Assembly: GCA_027482225.1 (NCBI GenBank)
Contig: JAIXWD010000016.1
Span: 419,268-483,267, forward strand
Direction: 5' to 3'
Origin: Bacteroidota bacterium
GTDB lineage: Bacteria; Bacteroidota; Bacteroidia; UKL13-3
DNA: 64,000 nt
Shown here: piece after piece, positions 52,943-62,636 of the stretch
Position numbering within the stretch: position 1 is the stretch's first letter
Layout: each line of letters starts with the position of its first letter
The notes under the pieces: generated by a model
The model's database searches: none
The model's input: the letters and a program-made list of their open reading frames with translations, nothing else
Told to the model about the DNA's origin: nothing
Made by a program: the position numbers and the translations under genes

Positions 52943-53803
52943 ATGATATTAATAGCCGATAGTGGTTCAACTAAAACCGATTGGGCCTTGATTAATCCTG
53001 AAAATAATTCAGTTACCAGTTACCATACCGTTGGATATAATCCATACTTTATAGATACGGAAGGTATTTGTTACTCGCTAAGTGAGAACTTAGTAAAATA
53101 TTTTGATACAGATTTAGTTGATGAATTGCATTTTTATGGCGCTGGATGTTCTACACAATCAAAGATAAAAATTGTTGAAGACGCATTAACCAAGGTTTTT
53201 CCTCACGCTAAAATAATTGTTGGACATGATTTGTTAGGCAGTGCTCGCTCATTACTAGGTAATGAAAAAGGATTTGCTGCGATTTTAGGTACAGGAGCTA
53301 ATACCTGTATTTATGATGGAATTGATTGTGTTGAGAATATTGATTCGCTAGGTTATTTGCTTGGTGATGAGGGTAGTGGTAGCTATATTGGAAGAAAAAT
53401 ATTGCGCGATTACATGCGAAATCGTTTAGAGCCAGATTTACAAGAACGTTTCAAAGAGCGTTTTCAGATTGAAAATAAAGAGCAAATTTACCAGACATTA
53501 TACACCACTAAGTTTCCAAATAGATACTTGGCAAGCTTTTGTAAATTCGCAGATGAGTATGATACGCATCCATACATTAGGAATAAAGTGCGTGACTCAT
53601 TCCGGGATTTTTTCAAAAATTTGGTCAGTAAATATCCTAACTATAAACTATACACCTTTAACTGTGTTGGTTCTGTAGGTTATGTATTTAGTGATATTTT
53701 GGTTGAAGTAGCCAATAGTTACGACATGCGCGTAGGTAAAATAATCCAATCTCCCCTTAACGATTTGGTTCAATTTCACATTAAAAACAAAAACAGCAAG
53801 TAG
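52943..53803 (+). CDS. BadF/BadG/BcrA/BcrD-type ATPase, N-acetylglucosamine kinase-like
   Basis: 286 residues of the sugar-kinase/actin fold. The phosphate-1 loop is ADSGSTKTDWALI (5-17), phosphate-2 is ILGTGANTCIYDG, with LLGDEGSGSYIGRKIL between, all typical of the GlcNAc-kinase branch. It may salvage amino sugars from cell-wall turnover, but muramyl or other sugars are possible. 226 nt of AT-rich sequence precede it without a clear promoter; a shared terminator with the S46 peptidase follows. Confidence 0.87.
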   Translation: MILIADSGSTKTDWALINPENNSVTSYHTVGYNPYFIDTEGICYSLSENLVKYFDTDLVDELHFYGAGCSTQSKIKIVEDALTKVFPHAKIIVGHDLLGSARSLLGNEKGFAAILGTGANTCIYDGIDCVENIDSLGYLLGDEGSGSYIGRKILRDYMRNRLEPDLQERFKERFQIENKEQIYQTLYTTKFPNRYLASFCKFADEYDTHPYIRNKVRDSFRDFFKNLVSKYPNYKLYTFNCVGSVGYVFSDILVEVANSYDMRVGKIIQSPLNDLVQFHIKNKNSK

Positions 53804-53822
53804 TTTACCAATTAATTGAATT

Positions 53823-53862
53823 AAAAAGGCTGCCATTAGAAAATTCTTAAGGCAGCCTTTTT
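53823..53862. terminator. bidirectional terminator between kinase-like gene and S46 peptidase
   Basis: 12-bp stem (53823-53834 and 53851-53862, arm AAAAAGGCTGCC) with A/T runs on both flanks, between converging genes. Confidence 0.88.
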
Positions 53863-53877
53863 AATTAGAACTTTTAT

Positions 53878-56016
53878 TTATTTTACAATAGTCATTTCAT
53901 TTACAATGTTTGGTGCTTGGCCGTATTTTTCAACCAACCACAATACATAACGAATATCAACGCTAATAGTACGTTTATTTTTAGGGTCAAAATGGATATT
54001 ACCACTCATTGCTTCCCAATTTCCATCAAAAGCTAAGCCAATAATTCTGCCTTCGCCATCAATTACAGGGCTACCACTGTTTCCACCAGTAATATCATTG
54101 TCACTTAAAAAAGCCACAGGTAATTTCCCGTTTTTCATGGCATATCTTCCATAATCTTTCTTTTGGTGTAATTCTTTCAATCTATCAGGAATATCAAATT
54201 CGTTGTTTCCAGCATATTTCTTATTCTTTTCTATAACACCATCTAAGTCTGTAAATAATGGATATTTACCATATGCCTTTATACTTCCGTATGTTAATCG
54301 TAAAGATGAATTTGCATCAGGATAAAACTCTTTACTTGGGTTCATTTCCATTAAACCTTTTATATATGTGCGACCATGAGCTAAAATTGTTTCATTAAAT
54401 AAATCTACTTTAGCTTTAAATGCAGTATTGTAATGTTTCCTGAATGCATCAAAATGCTTGAATGCAATATCATTTTTTAATATACTTAACCTTGGATTTT
54501 TAATAAAACCTCTTGTCATTTCTGTATTAGCAAAAATGCTGTTATCAAAAACATAATCAGTATAAGCTTTAATGGCTTCACGTGGCGATGTGCCATATTT
54601 TAAAATCACTTCAGCAAAATAAGGTGCTTGTTGGTCCTGGGGAATGTTATTATAATAATGTACCAAAATGCTATCAAAAAGCCTCTTGTCAGCAACTACA
54701 ATTGGTTCATCATAAGGCAAATCGTTAACGGCCTCTACAAGTTGTTTTTTAAATCCAGATAATCTAGCAGTGTCATTTTTTGTAACAGCATCTTCAAGCA
54801 TTGATGCAAATTGCGCGTACTTGATTATAGTTGGAGCATAAATACCTTCTCTTAAATAAGTAGTATGCAAACTGTAAGGTTTGTATGCAGCAAATGTTTT
54901 TTCAACTTCAGTCAACAAGTTTTTGTAATCGGCTTTATCTTTTGCCCAAGCAGCAAATGCTTTTTCTTCTTTTTGTTTTTGCTCAAATACTTTATTGTTT
55001 TTTAGTTGCTCAGCTTCTCCTCTAAAGTATTTCCAGTAGTTAGATACACTAGCAAAATCACCCGATAACTTTAAACGGATGTCTGTATCTTTTTTCATTT
55101 CTTCTCTCCATGCGTTTAGTCTTACATCTCGCAAGGCAACAATTGCAGGGTCAACTAAATCAGTTGCTATTTGCACACCTTGGCTAAATTCGTAACGATT
55201 CGTTCTGCCTGGAAAACCCATAATCATAGAATAGTCGCCACTGTTAATTCCTTTAAGGTTAATAGGTAGGTGATGCTTAGCTTTTAATGGAACATTTTCA
55301 GGAGAGTATTTAGCCGGTTTGCCATCTTTACCCATGTAAACGCGAAACATACTAAAATCTCCTGTATGGCGTGGCCACATCCAATTGTCAGTTTCTCCAC
55401 CAAATTTACCAATATTTTGTGGCGGTGTTCCTACCAAACGAATATCTGTAAAACGCTCAAAAGTAAATACGTAATAAGCATTACCTTTATACATTTCGCG
55501 GCACTGCGCTTCATATTGGGTTCCTTTGGTTACACGTTCAATAATTGCTTTATAAACGCTTGGTAATTTTGCAGTACGATCTTTTTCGTTTAATCCTTTT
55601 ACCGCATCCAATACTTCTGTAGTAATATCATCTACCTTAACAACAAATGCTACGGTTAATCCAGCAACTGGTCTTTCTTCTTGATAGTTTTTTGCCCAAA
55701 ATCCATTGTCTAAGATGTTATCCGAACTAGTACTTAAATTACTAATATAGTCATATCCACAATGGTGGTTTGTTAGAACTAGCCCATTTGGAGATATCAC
55801 TTCACCGGTGCAACCGCCTCCAAACCAAACTATAGCATCTTTTAAGCTACTTTTATTGATGTCGTAAAGTTGATCAGCGCTTAATTTAAGCCCCTTTTTT
55901 TTCATAGCTTCTGTGGTTTGGTTCTTTAATAACCAAGGCAACCACATGCCTTCATCGGCCTTTACATTTGCTGCTAACAAAGCAAAAGCTAGCATACCAA
56001 CTAAGATTTTTTTCAT
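53878..56016 (-). CDS. S46 family dipeptidyl peptidase, DPP7-like
   Basis: Releases dipeptides from peptide N-termini in the periplasm. It has 712 residues with signal peptide (about 1-20). The triad is H85 (TNHHCGYD), D220 (RHTGDFSMFR) and S647 (GGNSGSPVID). The residue 18 after the serine, which sets P1 choice in Porphyromonas enzymes (Gly in DPP7, Arg in DPP11), is G665 (FDGNWE), so hydrophobic P1 preference is expected. The ATG at 56016 is used; upstream codons do not look like signal sequence. A near-match -7 box lies at 56046-56053. Confidence 0.92.
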   Translation of the reverse strand: MKKILVGMLAFALLAANVKADEGMWLPWLLKNQTTEAMKKKGLKLSADQLYDINKSSLKDAIVWFGGGCTGEVISPNGLVLTNHHCGYDYISNLSTSSDNILDNGFWAKNYQEERPVAGLTVAFVVKVDDITTEVLDAVKGLNEKDRTAKLPSVYKAIIERVTKGTQYEAQCREMYKGNAYYVFTFERFTDIRLVGTPPQNIGKFGGETDNWMWPRHTGDFSMFRVYMGKDGKPAKYSPENVPLKAKHHLPINLKGINSGDYSMIMGFPGRTNRYEFSQGVQIATDLVDPAIVALRDVRLNAWREEMKKDTDIRLKLSGDFASVSNYWKYFRGEAEQLKNNKVFEQKQKEEKAFAAWAKDKADYKNLLTEVEKTFAAYKPYSLHTTYLREGIYAPTIIKYAQFASMLEDAVTKNDTARLSGFKKQLVEAVNDLPYDEPIVVADKRLFDSILVHYYNNIPQDQQAPYFAEVILKYGTSPREAIKAYTDYVFDNSIFANTEMTRGFIKNPRLSILKNDIAFKHFDAFRKHYNTAFKAKVDLFNETILAHGRTYIKGLMEMNPSKEFYPDANSSLRLTYGSIKAYGKYPLFTDLDGVIEKNKKYAGNNEFDIPDRLKELHQKKDYGRYAMKNGKLPVAFLSDNDITGGNSGSPVIDGEGRIIGLAFDGNWEAMSGNIHFDPKNKRTISVDIRYVLWLVEKYGQAPNIVNEMTIVK

Positions 56017-56186
56017 GTTTTTAGGTAATTGTGATTTGTGAATGGCGAAAGTAAAATAAAATTTATAAACAGAAAGCAATTTGTGACAAGTGGATATGCT
56101 AAATATAATTATATTACAATTTTCTGAATTGGGCTAAATCGTTAAATATAGAGTAGATTGATGTAAAAGTTAACGATTACTTAATA

Positions 56187-56214
56187 TTGACTATCCTTGC
56201 TGAAACTACATTTG
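56187..56214 (+). promoter_or_regulatory. promoter of the PiT phosphate transporter gene
   Basis: TTG (56187-56189), 17-nt spacer, TACATTTG (56207-56214), 25 nt before the ATG. Confidence 0.55.
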
Positions 56215-56239
56215 CCAAAATAAAAACAAATAATCAAAT

Positions 56240-57643
56240 ATGTTCGGTTTAGACCCTACTTACACAGCCCTTTTAATTTTTTGCTTATTAATGGCATGTG
56301 CTTTCGAGTTTATTAATGGCTTTCATGATACTGCCAATGCAGTTGCTACTGTAATTTATACCAATAGTTTAAAGCCTTGGGTAGCAGTTATATGGAGTGG
56401 TATTCTGAATGGTTTAGGCGTTTTTTGGGGTGGAATTACAGTAGCTATGGGTATTAGTAGTTTAATTCCTGTTGAAGTATTAACTGATCCAAATTTGGCT
56501 CACAACATAGGACTTATCTTATCTCTACTTATTACAGCCATTTTGTGGAATTTAGGAACTTGGTATTATGGTATACCTTGTAGTAGTTCTCACACCCTTG
56601 TGGGGTCCATTCTTGGTATTGGTTTGGCTTATGGTTTAATAGCGGATGAACCAAGCTTGAAATATGTAAATTGGAGCAAAGCAGGTGATATTGGATTGTC
56701 TTTGGTGCTTTCTCCACTGGCTGGTTTCAGTTTAGCTATTTTTTTAATGTATATTTTGAAACAAGTTATTAAAAACAAAGCCATTTTTAAAGAACCTGAT
56801 ACAAACTCACCTCCTCCAACTTGGATAAGGGTTATTCTTGTATCTACTTGCTCACTTGTTAGTTTTTTTCATGGCAGTAACGATGGACAAAAAGGGGTTG
56901 GTTTGATTATGTTAATTATGATTGCTGTAGTACCAAGCTATTTTGCAATAGATCAATCTAAAAATCTAGCGGCATATAAAGCTAATATCGTTGATATTCA
57001 AACCGTATACAGCAAAGTTGATGTGAGCCAGTTAAATAAAGCAGATAGTTTTGAGTATGCTAAAGTTAATAGTTTGGTTACTGATTTAAATACAAAAATT
57101 GTTAAGAACACTTCTTTTTCTGATTTTGCTGGTCCGGAGCAAATCGCGATGCGAAAAGACATCATTATGATTGGCAAATCTTCAAAAAAACTAATGGAGA
57201 GCGAAGATTTCATTTTAAATGATAATGATAAGAAAAGCCTTAATGGTCATTTAAATGAGATGAGTACCCTTACAGATTACGCTCCCAAATGGGTGATTTT
57301 AATGATAGCGATATCACTTGGCTTGGGAACTATGGTAGGGTGGAAACGAATTGTAAAAACGATTGGTGAAAAAATCGGAAAACAACACCTAACTTATGCT
57401 CAAGGAGCAAGTAGTGAGTTGGTGGCTAGTGCAACAATTGGAATGACATCAATATTAGGTTTACCTGTTAGTACCACTCAGGTGTTGTCAAGCGGTATTG
57501 CTGGTAGTATGGTTGCAAGTAAAGGCATAAAAAATCTTCAAGTTAAAACAATCAAAAATATTTTTATTGCTTGGGCTTTAACTTTACCTGTTACGATAAT
57601 ACTTGCTGGCGGTTTGTTCTTGTTATTCAGAGCAATTTTTTAA
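56240..57643 (+). CDS. PiT family inorganic phosphate transporter
   Basis: 467 residues; moves phosphate with H+ or Na+. Two PiT signature halves are seen: GFHDTANAVATVIYTNSL (about 27-44) and, in the second half, ASSELVASATIGMTSILGLP followed by VSTTQVLSSGI. PCSSSHTLVGSILG (about 112-125) and FFHGSNDGQKGVGL (about 212-225) are the other transport motifs. A soluble loop of about 110 residues (about 240-350) separates the halves. No phoU gene follows, unlike many PiT loci. Monocistronic with promoter and terminator. Confidence 0.92.
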   Translation: MFGLDPTYTALLIFCLLMACAFEFINGFHDTANAVATVIYTNSLKPWVAVIWSGILNGLGVFWGGITVAMGISSLIPVEVLTDPNLAHNIGLILSLLITAILWNLGTWYYGIPCSSSHTLVGSILGIGLAYGLIADEPSLKYVNWSKAGDIGLSLVLSPLAGFSLAIFLMYILKQVIKNKAIFKEPDTNSPPPTWIRVILVSTCSLVSFFHGSNDGQKGVGLIMLIMIAVVPSYFAIDQSKNLAAYKANIVDIQTVYSKVDVSQLNKADSFEYAKVNSLVTDLNTKIVKNTSFSDFAGPEQIAMRKDIIMIGKSSKKLMESEDFILNDNDKKSLNGHLNEMSTLTDYAPKWVILMIAISLGLGTMVGWKRIVKTIGEKIGKQHLTYAQGASSELVASATIGMTSILGLPVSTTQVLSSGIAGSMVASKGIKNLQVKTIKNIFIAWALTLPVTIILAGGLFLLFRAIF

Positions 57644-57662
57644 ACTGAAATTATATATTAAT

Positions 57663-57689
57663 AAAAAAGCGGCTAAAGGCCGCTTTTTT
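57663..57689 (+). terminator. terminator of the PiT gene
   Basis: 11-bp stem AAAAAAGCGGC / GCCGCTTTTTT (57663-57673, 57679-57689), 5-nt loop, T run. Confidence 0.88.
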
Positions 57690-57796
57690 ATTGCAAAAAT
57701 TGATAGGCGATTGTATAAGTAGCATAATAAACATCTTACACGCATCTTTAAACATGATAAAAGCTGTTTTATTTAAGTTTATTTTAATCACTTAAA

Positions 57797-57804
57797 TAAA
57801 TTTG
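57797..57804 (+). promoter_or_regulatory. candidate -7 box for the RluA-type gene
   Basis: TAAATTTG, an exact TAnnTTTG. A start site about 7 nt on would fall just past the ATG at 57806, which supports the start at 57860 instead. Confidence 0.35.
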
Positions 57805-57859
57805 AGTGTTATGGCTGGCATTAGTTTTAACTTCTCTAAACAAATGTATCTTCGCTGAC

Positions 57860-58591
57860 ATGACTAAGTTGCCGCAATTTAAAGACATCATTATTTATGA
57901 AGATGATTATTTCATTTTTGTAAACAAACCTGCACATCTTTCTTCACTTGATGAAAGAAGTGGTGGAGTAGTTAACCTGCTTCAAATGGCCCGTAAATAT
58001 TTTGAAGATGTGCAGCTTTGTCATCGGTTAGATAAAGAAACATCTGGAGTTTTATTGATAGCCAAAACCAATGAAGCTTTTAAATTACTCGCTTCAATGT
58101 TCGAAAATCGGGATGTTGAGAAAACATACCATGCCGTTGTTCAAGGATATTTACAAGTTGAAAATAAAAGCATTCTATTGCCACTTTCTATTACATCAAA
58201 AGGACTTGCTAAGGTCGATATGAAAGATGGAAAAAAAGCTGAAACCATTATTACAACACTTCAAGTGTTTAATCATCACACCTTGTTGGCATGCAATCCG
58301 GTATCTGGACGATTACATCAGATTCGAATACATCTGGCATCGCAAAATTTCCCTATAATTAGTGATGAAACTTATGGTGGAAAGAAGCCGTACTTAAGTA
58401 AATTTAAACGCGGATTTAAGACAAGTAAATGGGAAAATGAACAACCCATGATGCAACGTGTTGCGCTTCACGCTTATCAACTTAGGTTTGCCGCTTTTGG
58501 TAAGAATTATGATGTAACTGCCCCTTATCCGAAGGATTTTGAGGTGTTTATCAAATTATTACATAAGCACGACTTAGACGTTAATTTGTAG
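57860..58591 (+). CDS. RluA family pseudouridine synthase
   Basis: 243 residues, one catalytic domain, no S4 domain. The catalytic aspartate is D58 in HRLDKETSGVLL. KPAHLSSLDERSG precedes it, and the late SGRLHQIRIHLAS motif is complete. Substrate could be tRNA or rRNA; the lack of an S4 domain is closer to RluA/TruC-like enzymes than to RluD. The start at 57860 (MTKLPQFKDII) fits better than 57806. The 3' end is 2 nt from the convergent coaE stop. Confidence 0.9.
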   Translation: MTKLPQFKDIIIYEDDYFIFVNKPAHLSSLDERSGGVVNLLQMARKYFEDVQLCHRLDKETSGVLLIAKTNEAFKLLASMFENRDVEKTYHAVVQGYLQVENKSILLPLSITSKGLAKVDMKDGKKAETIITTLQVFNHHTLLACNPVSGRLHQIRIHLASQNFPIISDETYGGKKPYLSKFKRGFKTSKWENEQPMMQRVALHAYQLRFAAFGKNYDVTAPYPKDFEVFIKLLHKHDLDVNL

Positions 58592-58593
58592 AA

Positions 58594-59178
58594 TCAGTTC
58601 CAAAGTGTATTTAGTTGGATCACTTGGGGTAACAATGGCGTGTACCCATCGTTATTTATTACAAAATCAGCCATTTTAACTTTTGTGCTGTTTGCTAACT
58701 GATTTGTAATTCGTTTTTCTATTTCTTTTTTACTCTGATTATCACGATAAGCAGCCCTTTTGATTCTTACTTCTAATGGTGCATCAATAGTTAAAATTGC
58801 ATCCAAATCTTTATATGAGCCACTTTCAATTAATAAGGCTGCCTCCTTTATAAAATATGGAGCTTTTTGAGAATCAACCCATAAATTAAAATCAACAGAA
58901 ATTGCGGGATGAACTATGGAGTTTAGCTTTTCTAAAAGAAATTTATTTTTAAAGATTTTGTTTGCAATGTAAGCTCTATTCAATGAGTCATTTTTATATG
59001 CATTTGGTCCAAAGAGTTGATGCACTTTTTTAATTATTGTCAAATTATTATTCATTAACCATTTTGCACGATCATCTGCAAAATAAATAGGTACTCCCAT
59101 TTTCATGAATATTTGAGCAACATACGTTTTACCGCTCCCAATTCCTCCGGTAATACCTATTTTTAGTGGTTTGTTCAT
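58594..59178 (-). CDS. coaE: dephospho-CoA kinase
   Basis: Final step of coenzyme A synthesis. It has 194 residues. Walker A is GGIGSGKT (11-18), FADDRAKWLMNN is the acceptor-side motif, and SIVHPAI, the LLIESGSYKDLD segment and DNQSKKEIEKRI complete the family pattern. It starts 5 nt after the TlpA-like gene stop, so the two are co-transcribed. Confidence 0.95.
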   Translation of the reverse strand: MNKPLKIGITGGIGSGKTYVAQIFMKMGVPIYFADDRAKWLMNNNLTIIKKVHQLFGPNAYKNDSLNRAYIANKIFKNKFLLEKLNSIVHPAISVDFNLWVDSQKAPYFIKEAALLIESGSYKDLDAILTIDAPLEVRIKRAAYRDNQSKKEIEKRITNQLANSTKVKMADFVINNDGYTPLLPQVIQLNTLWN

Positions 59179-59183
59179 ATAAG

Positions 59184-60596
59184 TTATTCTATCCCTTTTT
59201 CAATAAAATCAGCAACTTGCTCAACACTTAATCTTTTTGCAATAATTTCCTTTTTTTCATTTAGCAGGTAAATAACCGGTGTGCTATAAATGTCGTACAA
59301 TTTACGAAATTTAGTGTTATTGTATAAATCACTCACATTAACCCATTTTAATTTGTTATCTGCAACAAACTTTTTCCATTCTTCGGCAACATTGGTTAAA
59401 CTAACTGCGTATACTTCAAGTTTTTTACCATTCATTGCTATATCTATATTTAATTTTTCGTATAAATCTTTCAATCTTGGTATTTCTTCTTTGCATCTAC
59501 CACAATTAGCATCCCAAAATAAAATCATGGTATATTTAGCTTTTATGTTGTAAAGTTCACGATTAACAAAACCTGTATCAGGCATAATAAGATTTGGTGC
59601 TAATTTGCCTAATAAATTATACCTTAGGTTATCGGCACGGTCATTAATTTTTGCACGAAGAGCATCCTCTACCCAAAATGTTTTTTTACTGTCTTTATAG
59701 TAGCGATCAACCATATGTACAAAAACAGCATCCATTCCCATATATTGTGATGTCTCATAATGATTGGTTATCCAATATATGCACCACTTACTTATCTCTT
59801 TATTTTGCTCTGTTTTTTGAATTAAAAAGTCTATAGCTTTATTTATACTATCTGGAATTTGGGGAGTTAGTTTTGTAATGTAATATTCAATGCGGCTGTG
59901 AAAAACTGGGGTATATACAATTCGATCATCATTAAAATCGAAATTATCGAAGAAATGTTCGCGGAAATAACGATAACCAAATAATGAATCTTTTATGCCA
60001 TTTGATAAAATAGGAGTCTCTGGAACATCAACATCTTGCATCATATTAAAAACTTTAGCAATTAATGTATTGGGTTTGGTCTTAATTAGATTGTTCCTGT
60101 ATTCATTTAATTTCGTTTCAAATTCAACAATTTTTTCTCTAGCTAGTTTGGCTGCTGCGGTATCTTTCTTCTCTTTTGCTTCTTTGTATTTCTTTTCCTG
60201 AGGTATAACGTCTGCTCCTATTTTGGCAGTATATTTTGTGTATTCGAAAAATACTGAATTCTCCTCAGATCCTTTTACTTTCATGTTCCCCGAATAATCA
60301 GCTGTGTCCGTTTCTAAAGAGAAAATTTGTTCTGTAACTATGAAATCAAATAGCAATGCTTTATCTACACTCGCTATTAAATAAATACCTCCTTGTAATT
60401 GGTCTTTGCCTTTAAATACCATTTTACCTGTAGCATCTGTTGTTGCACTATCTTTAATGTATTGTTTGTCGCCATAATAATAACCTAGCAAAAATTTAGT
60501 GTTTGATGCCCCTTGTATTTTTATTGTAATATTATAGCCGTACAGATGCTGAATTGAAAATAGTATTAAACCTAGTATTGATAATTTTAAACGCAT
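59184..60596 (-). CDS. TlpA-like thioredoxin-fold protein with DUF4369-type N-terminus, exported
   Basis: 470 residues. Signal peptide about 1-20, an N-terminal DUF4369-like beta domain (about 21-115: NITIKIQGASNTKFLLGYYY), a helical middle, and a C-terminal AhpC/TlpA domain with the redox pair C365/C368 (WDANCGRCKEEIP) and cis-proline P440 (YSTPVIYLL). It acts on disulfides in the periplasm; similar proteins are frequent in Bacteroidota. The ATG at 60596 gives the signal peptide; the frame from 60650 does not. A weak promoter is upstream. Confidence 0.87.
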   Translation of the reverse strand: MRLKLSILGLILFSIQHLYGYNITIKIQGASNTKFLLGYYYGDKQYIKDSATTDATGKMVFKGKDQLQGGIYLIASVDKALLFDFIVTEQIFSLETDTADYSGNMKVKGSEENSVFFEYTKYTAKIGADVIPQEKKYKEAKEKKDTAAAKLAREKIVEFETKLNEYRNNLIKTKPNTLIAKVFNMMQDVDVPETPILSNGIKDSLFGYRYFREHFFDNFDFNDDRIVYTPVFHSRIEYYITKLTPQIPDSINKAIDFLIQKTEQNKEISKWCIYWITNHYETSQYMGMDAVFVHMVDRYYKDSKKTFWVEDALRAKINDRADNLRYNLLGKLAPNLIMPDTGFVNRELYNIKAKYTMILFWDANCGRCKEEIPRLKDLYEKLNIDIAMNGKKLEVYAVSLTNVAEEWKKFVADNKLKWVNVSDLYNNTKFRKLYDIYSTPVIYLLNEKKEIIAKRLSVEQVADFIEKGIE

Positions 60597-60647
60597 ATTA
60601 TATATTTTTTGTAAATTTAATAATTTAAAGTGCTTTAAATATAATCG

Positions 60648-60679
60648 CAATTATATTAACAAAATTTTAAGCGAACAAA
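60648..60679 (-). promoter_or_regulatory. candidate promoter of the TlpA-like and coaE genes
   Basis: Minus strand TTTG (60676-60679), 20-nt spacer, TATAATTG (60648-60655), one mismatch from TAnnTTTG, about 51 nt before the ATG. Confidence 0.35.
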
Positions 60680-60776
60680 TGATGATATCAATCAATTTTG
60701 ATGTTGAGGTTTGTCATAGTTTTAATTTTATTGCTGTATCATATTCGTTATTGGAAATCAATTAAACAACAATATC

Positions 60777-61160
60777 ATGAAAACATTAACCTATCTTTTC
60801 GAATTACACAACAGCTACAAATCATGGTTGAATGAACTAGCTCTTGCCGATGATGAGATTACCATATTTAAGGTGAATTTGGAAAAAGTACTAACTGCCA
60901 ACAATAAACAAGAGATTACATCAAAAGTTGAGCAGTTTCAAAATCAATTTATAACTCACTTAAACGAGTTACAATTGCTTCGCCACGATATTAAAGGAGC
61001 TGAGAAGAATCTAGAAAAGAATATTTCAGATAATCCCGTAGCTGCTGATCACAGAAAAATCGAGGCTGATCAGGACTTAATTGATAGAGTACAACAATTT
61101 AAAAAAATGTTTCTTGATTTAAAACATAACTATAATGCTTTTTTATCTAAGACATTGTAA
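60777..61160 (+). CDS. small helical/coiled-coil protein of unknown function
   Basis: 127 residues, not recognised. It looks entirely helical with charged heptad-like segments (FELHNSYKSWLNELALADDE, EITSKVEQFQNQFITHLNEL, LIDRVQQFKKMFLDLKHNYN), so a coiled-coil or helical bundle. No signal or membrane segment. It lies 9 nt before the first m5C methyltransferase gene and probably shares its transcript. No function can be given. Confidence 0.72.
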   Translation: MKTLTYLFELHNSYKSWLNELALADDEITIFKVNLEKVLTANNKQEITSKVEQFQNQFITHLNELQLLRHDIKGAEKNLEKNISDNPVAADHRKIEADQDLIDRVQQFKKMFLDLKHNYNAFLSKTL

Positions 61161-61169
61161 TATTGTAAT

Positions 61170-62555
61170 GTGTTAAAGTTACCCGAAAAATTTATCGAAA
61201 AAGTTCGGTCTCTTCTTCCAGATGAGGCCGAACTTTTTTTTGAGGCAATAACAAACAATCCGGTAACAACCATAAGGCTTAATCCTTTCAAAAAAACAGA
61301 TGCCTTCCATTCAGAATTAGATGTTCCTTGGGCATCAAATGCCAAATACTTCAATAAACGCCCATCTTTTGTTGCCGATCCACTCTTTCATGCTGGTGTA
61401 TATTATGTACAAGAGGCATCCTCAATGTTTCTTTCCCATATAATCAAGCAAATTAGTTCAACGCATAATAAACAATCTATTGTACTTGATTTATGCGCTG
61501 CACCAGGTGGTAAATCAACATTATTACTAGACCATCTTAATGATGATTGTTTATTGGTTGCAAATGAGATTATTAAATCACGCGTAAATGCGCTTGAAGA
61601 GAATTGTATCAAGTGGGGTAGAAGTAATGTGTTGGTTACAAATAACGACCCCAAAGACTTTACTTCACTTACTAATTTTTTTGACATTATTGTTGTTGAT
61701 GCTCCTTGTTCTGGAGAAGGTATGTTTAGGAAAGATAAAAATGCGATTAACGAATGGTGCGAGGAGAATGTTCAACTGTGTTCAAGTCGTCAACAACGCA
61801 TATTAACAGATGTAATACCTGCATTAAAGCCTGGAGGATTTATTGTTTATTCAACTTGTACTTTTAATACTAGCGAAAATGAAGATAACGTAATTTGGAT
61901 GGAAAAAGAATTTGGCTTAAAGTCTATTGAAATTCCATTTAACAAATCATGGGGCATTGAAACAGCCTCTCAGTCTGAATGTGAAAATATTTATGCCTAT
62001 AGATTTTATCCGCACAAAGTGATGAGTGAAGGTTTTTTTATATCGTGTTTACAAAAACCAAAAGAAGAAACGTTTAATTCTTTAAAAATCCGAGAAACAA
62101 AGTTCGAAAAAGTGAATGCTAAAGATCTTGATATCCTGAGGGAATGGGTAAAAGACATTGACCTTTTTCAAGTAATAAATGCCTCTAATACTATGTATGC
62201 ATTACCCCAAACCCTCGCCAATAAAATCTTGTTCTTAAGGTCAAAGCTAAATATTCGATTATCTGGACTAAAGTTAGGCCAGTTAATAAATAACAAATTG
62301 ATTCCTGATCACCAATTGGCATTAAGTATTCATATTAATGACAATATCCCCTCACTGCAAATTGAAAAAACTAACGCATTAAAATTTTTGCGTAAAGATA
62401 CTTTCGATGTTCCTTCGGTACCTCAAAATACCTATTTAGTTAAATACCAAAACACCGCTTTAGGTTGGGTAAAGGTTATGCCAAATAGGATGAACAATTA
62501 CTTACCCGTTAATTGGCGAATTTTAAAAGATTTAAAAGATTTGTTGGAAGAATAG
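61170..62555 (+). CDS. rRNA cytosine-C5 methyltransferase, RsmF-like (NOL1/NOP2/sun)
   Basis: 461 residues. SAM motif I is LDLCAAPGGKSTLLLDHL (about 108-125). Motif IV is VDAPCSGEGMFRKD and motif VI is VYSTCTFN; both contain the cysteines used in m5C transfer. The C-terminal about 160 residues form a PUA/RsmF_C-like part (LGWVKVMPNRMNNYLPVNW). The DAPCSGEGMFRK form is typical of RsmF rather than RsmB. The GTG at 61170 is the only start that keeps the LPEKFIEKVRSLLPDEAEL helix. Confidence 0.88.
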   Translation: MLKLPEKFIEKVRSLLPDEAELFFEAITNNPVTTIRLNPFKKTDAFHSELDVPWASNAKYFNKRPSFVADPLFHAGVYYVQEASSMFLSHIIKQISSTHNKQSIVLDLCAAPGGKSTLLLDHLNDDCLLVANEIIKSRVNALEENCIKWGRSNVLVTNNDPKDFTSLTNFFDIIVVDAPCSGEGMFRKDKNAINEWCEENVQLCSSRQQRILTDVIPALKPGGFIVYSTCTFNTSENEDNVIWMEKEFGLKSIEIPFNKSWGIETASQSECENIYAYRFYPHKVMSEGFFISCLQKPKEETFNSLKIRETKFEKVNAKDLDILREWVKDIDLFQVINASNTMYALPQTLANKILFLRSKLNIRLSGLKLGQLINNKLIPDHQLALSIHINDNIPSLQIEKTNALKFLRKDTFDVPSVPQNTYLVKYQNTALGWVKVMPNRMNNYLPVNWRILKDLKDLLEE

Positions 62556-62636
62556 ATGATCTTATCTATTCAATTTACTTAATAAAGCCTGAATACAACA
62601 TATATTATTTGTAACCTTGCAGTATTATTTAAATAG

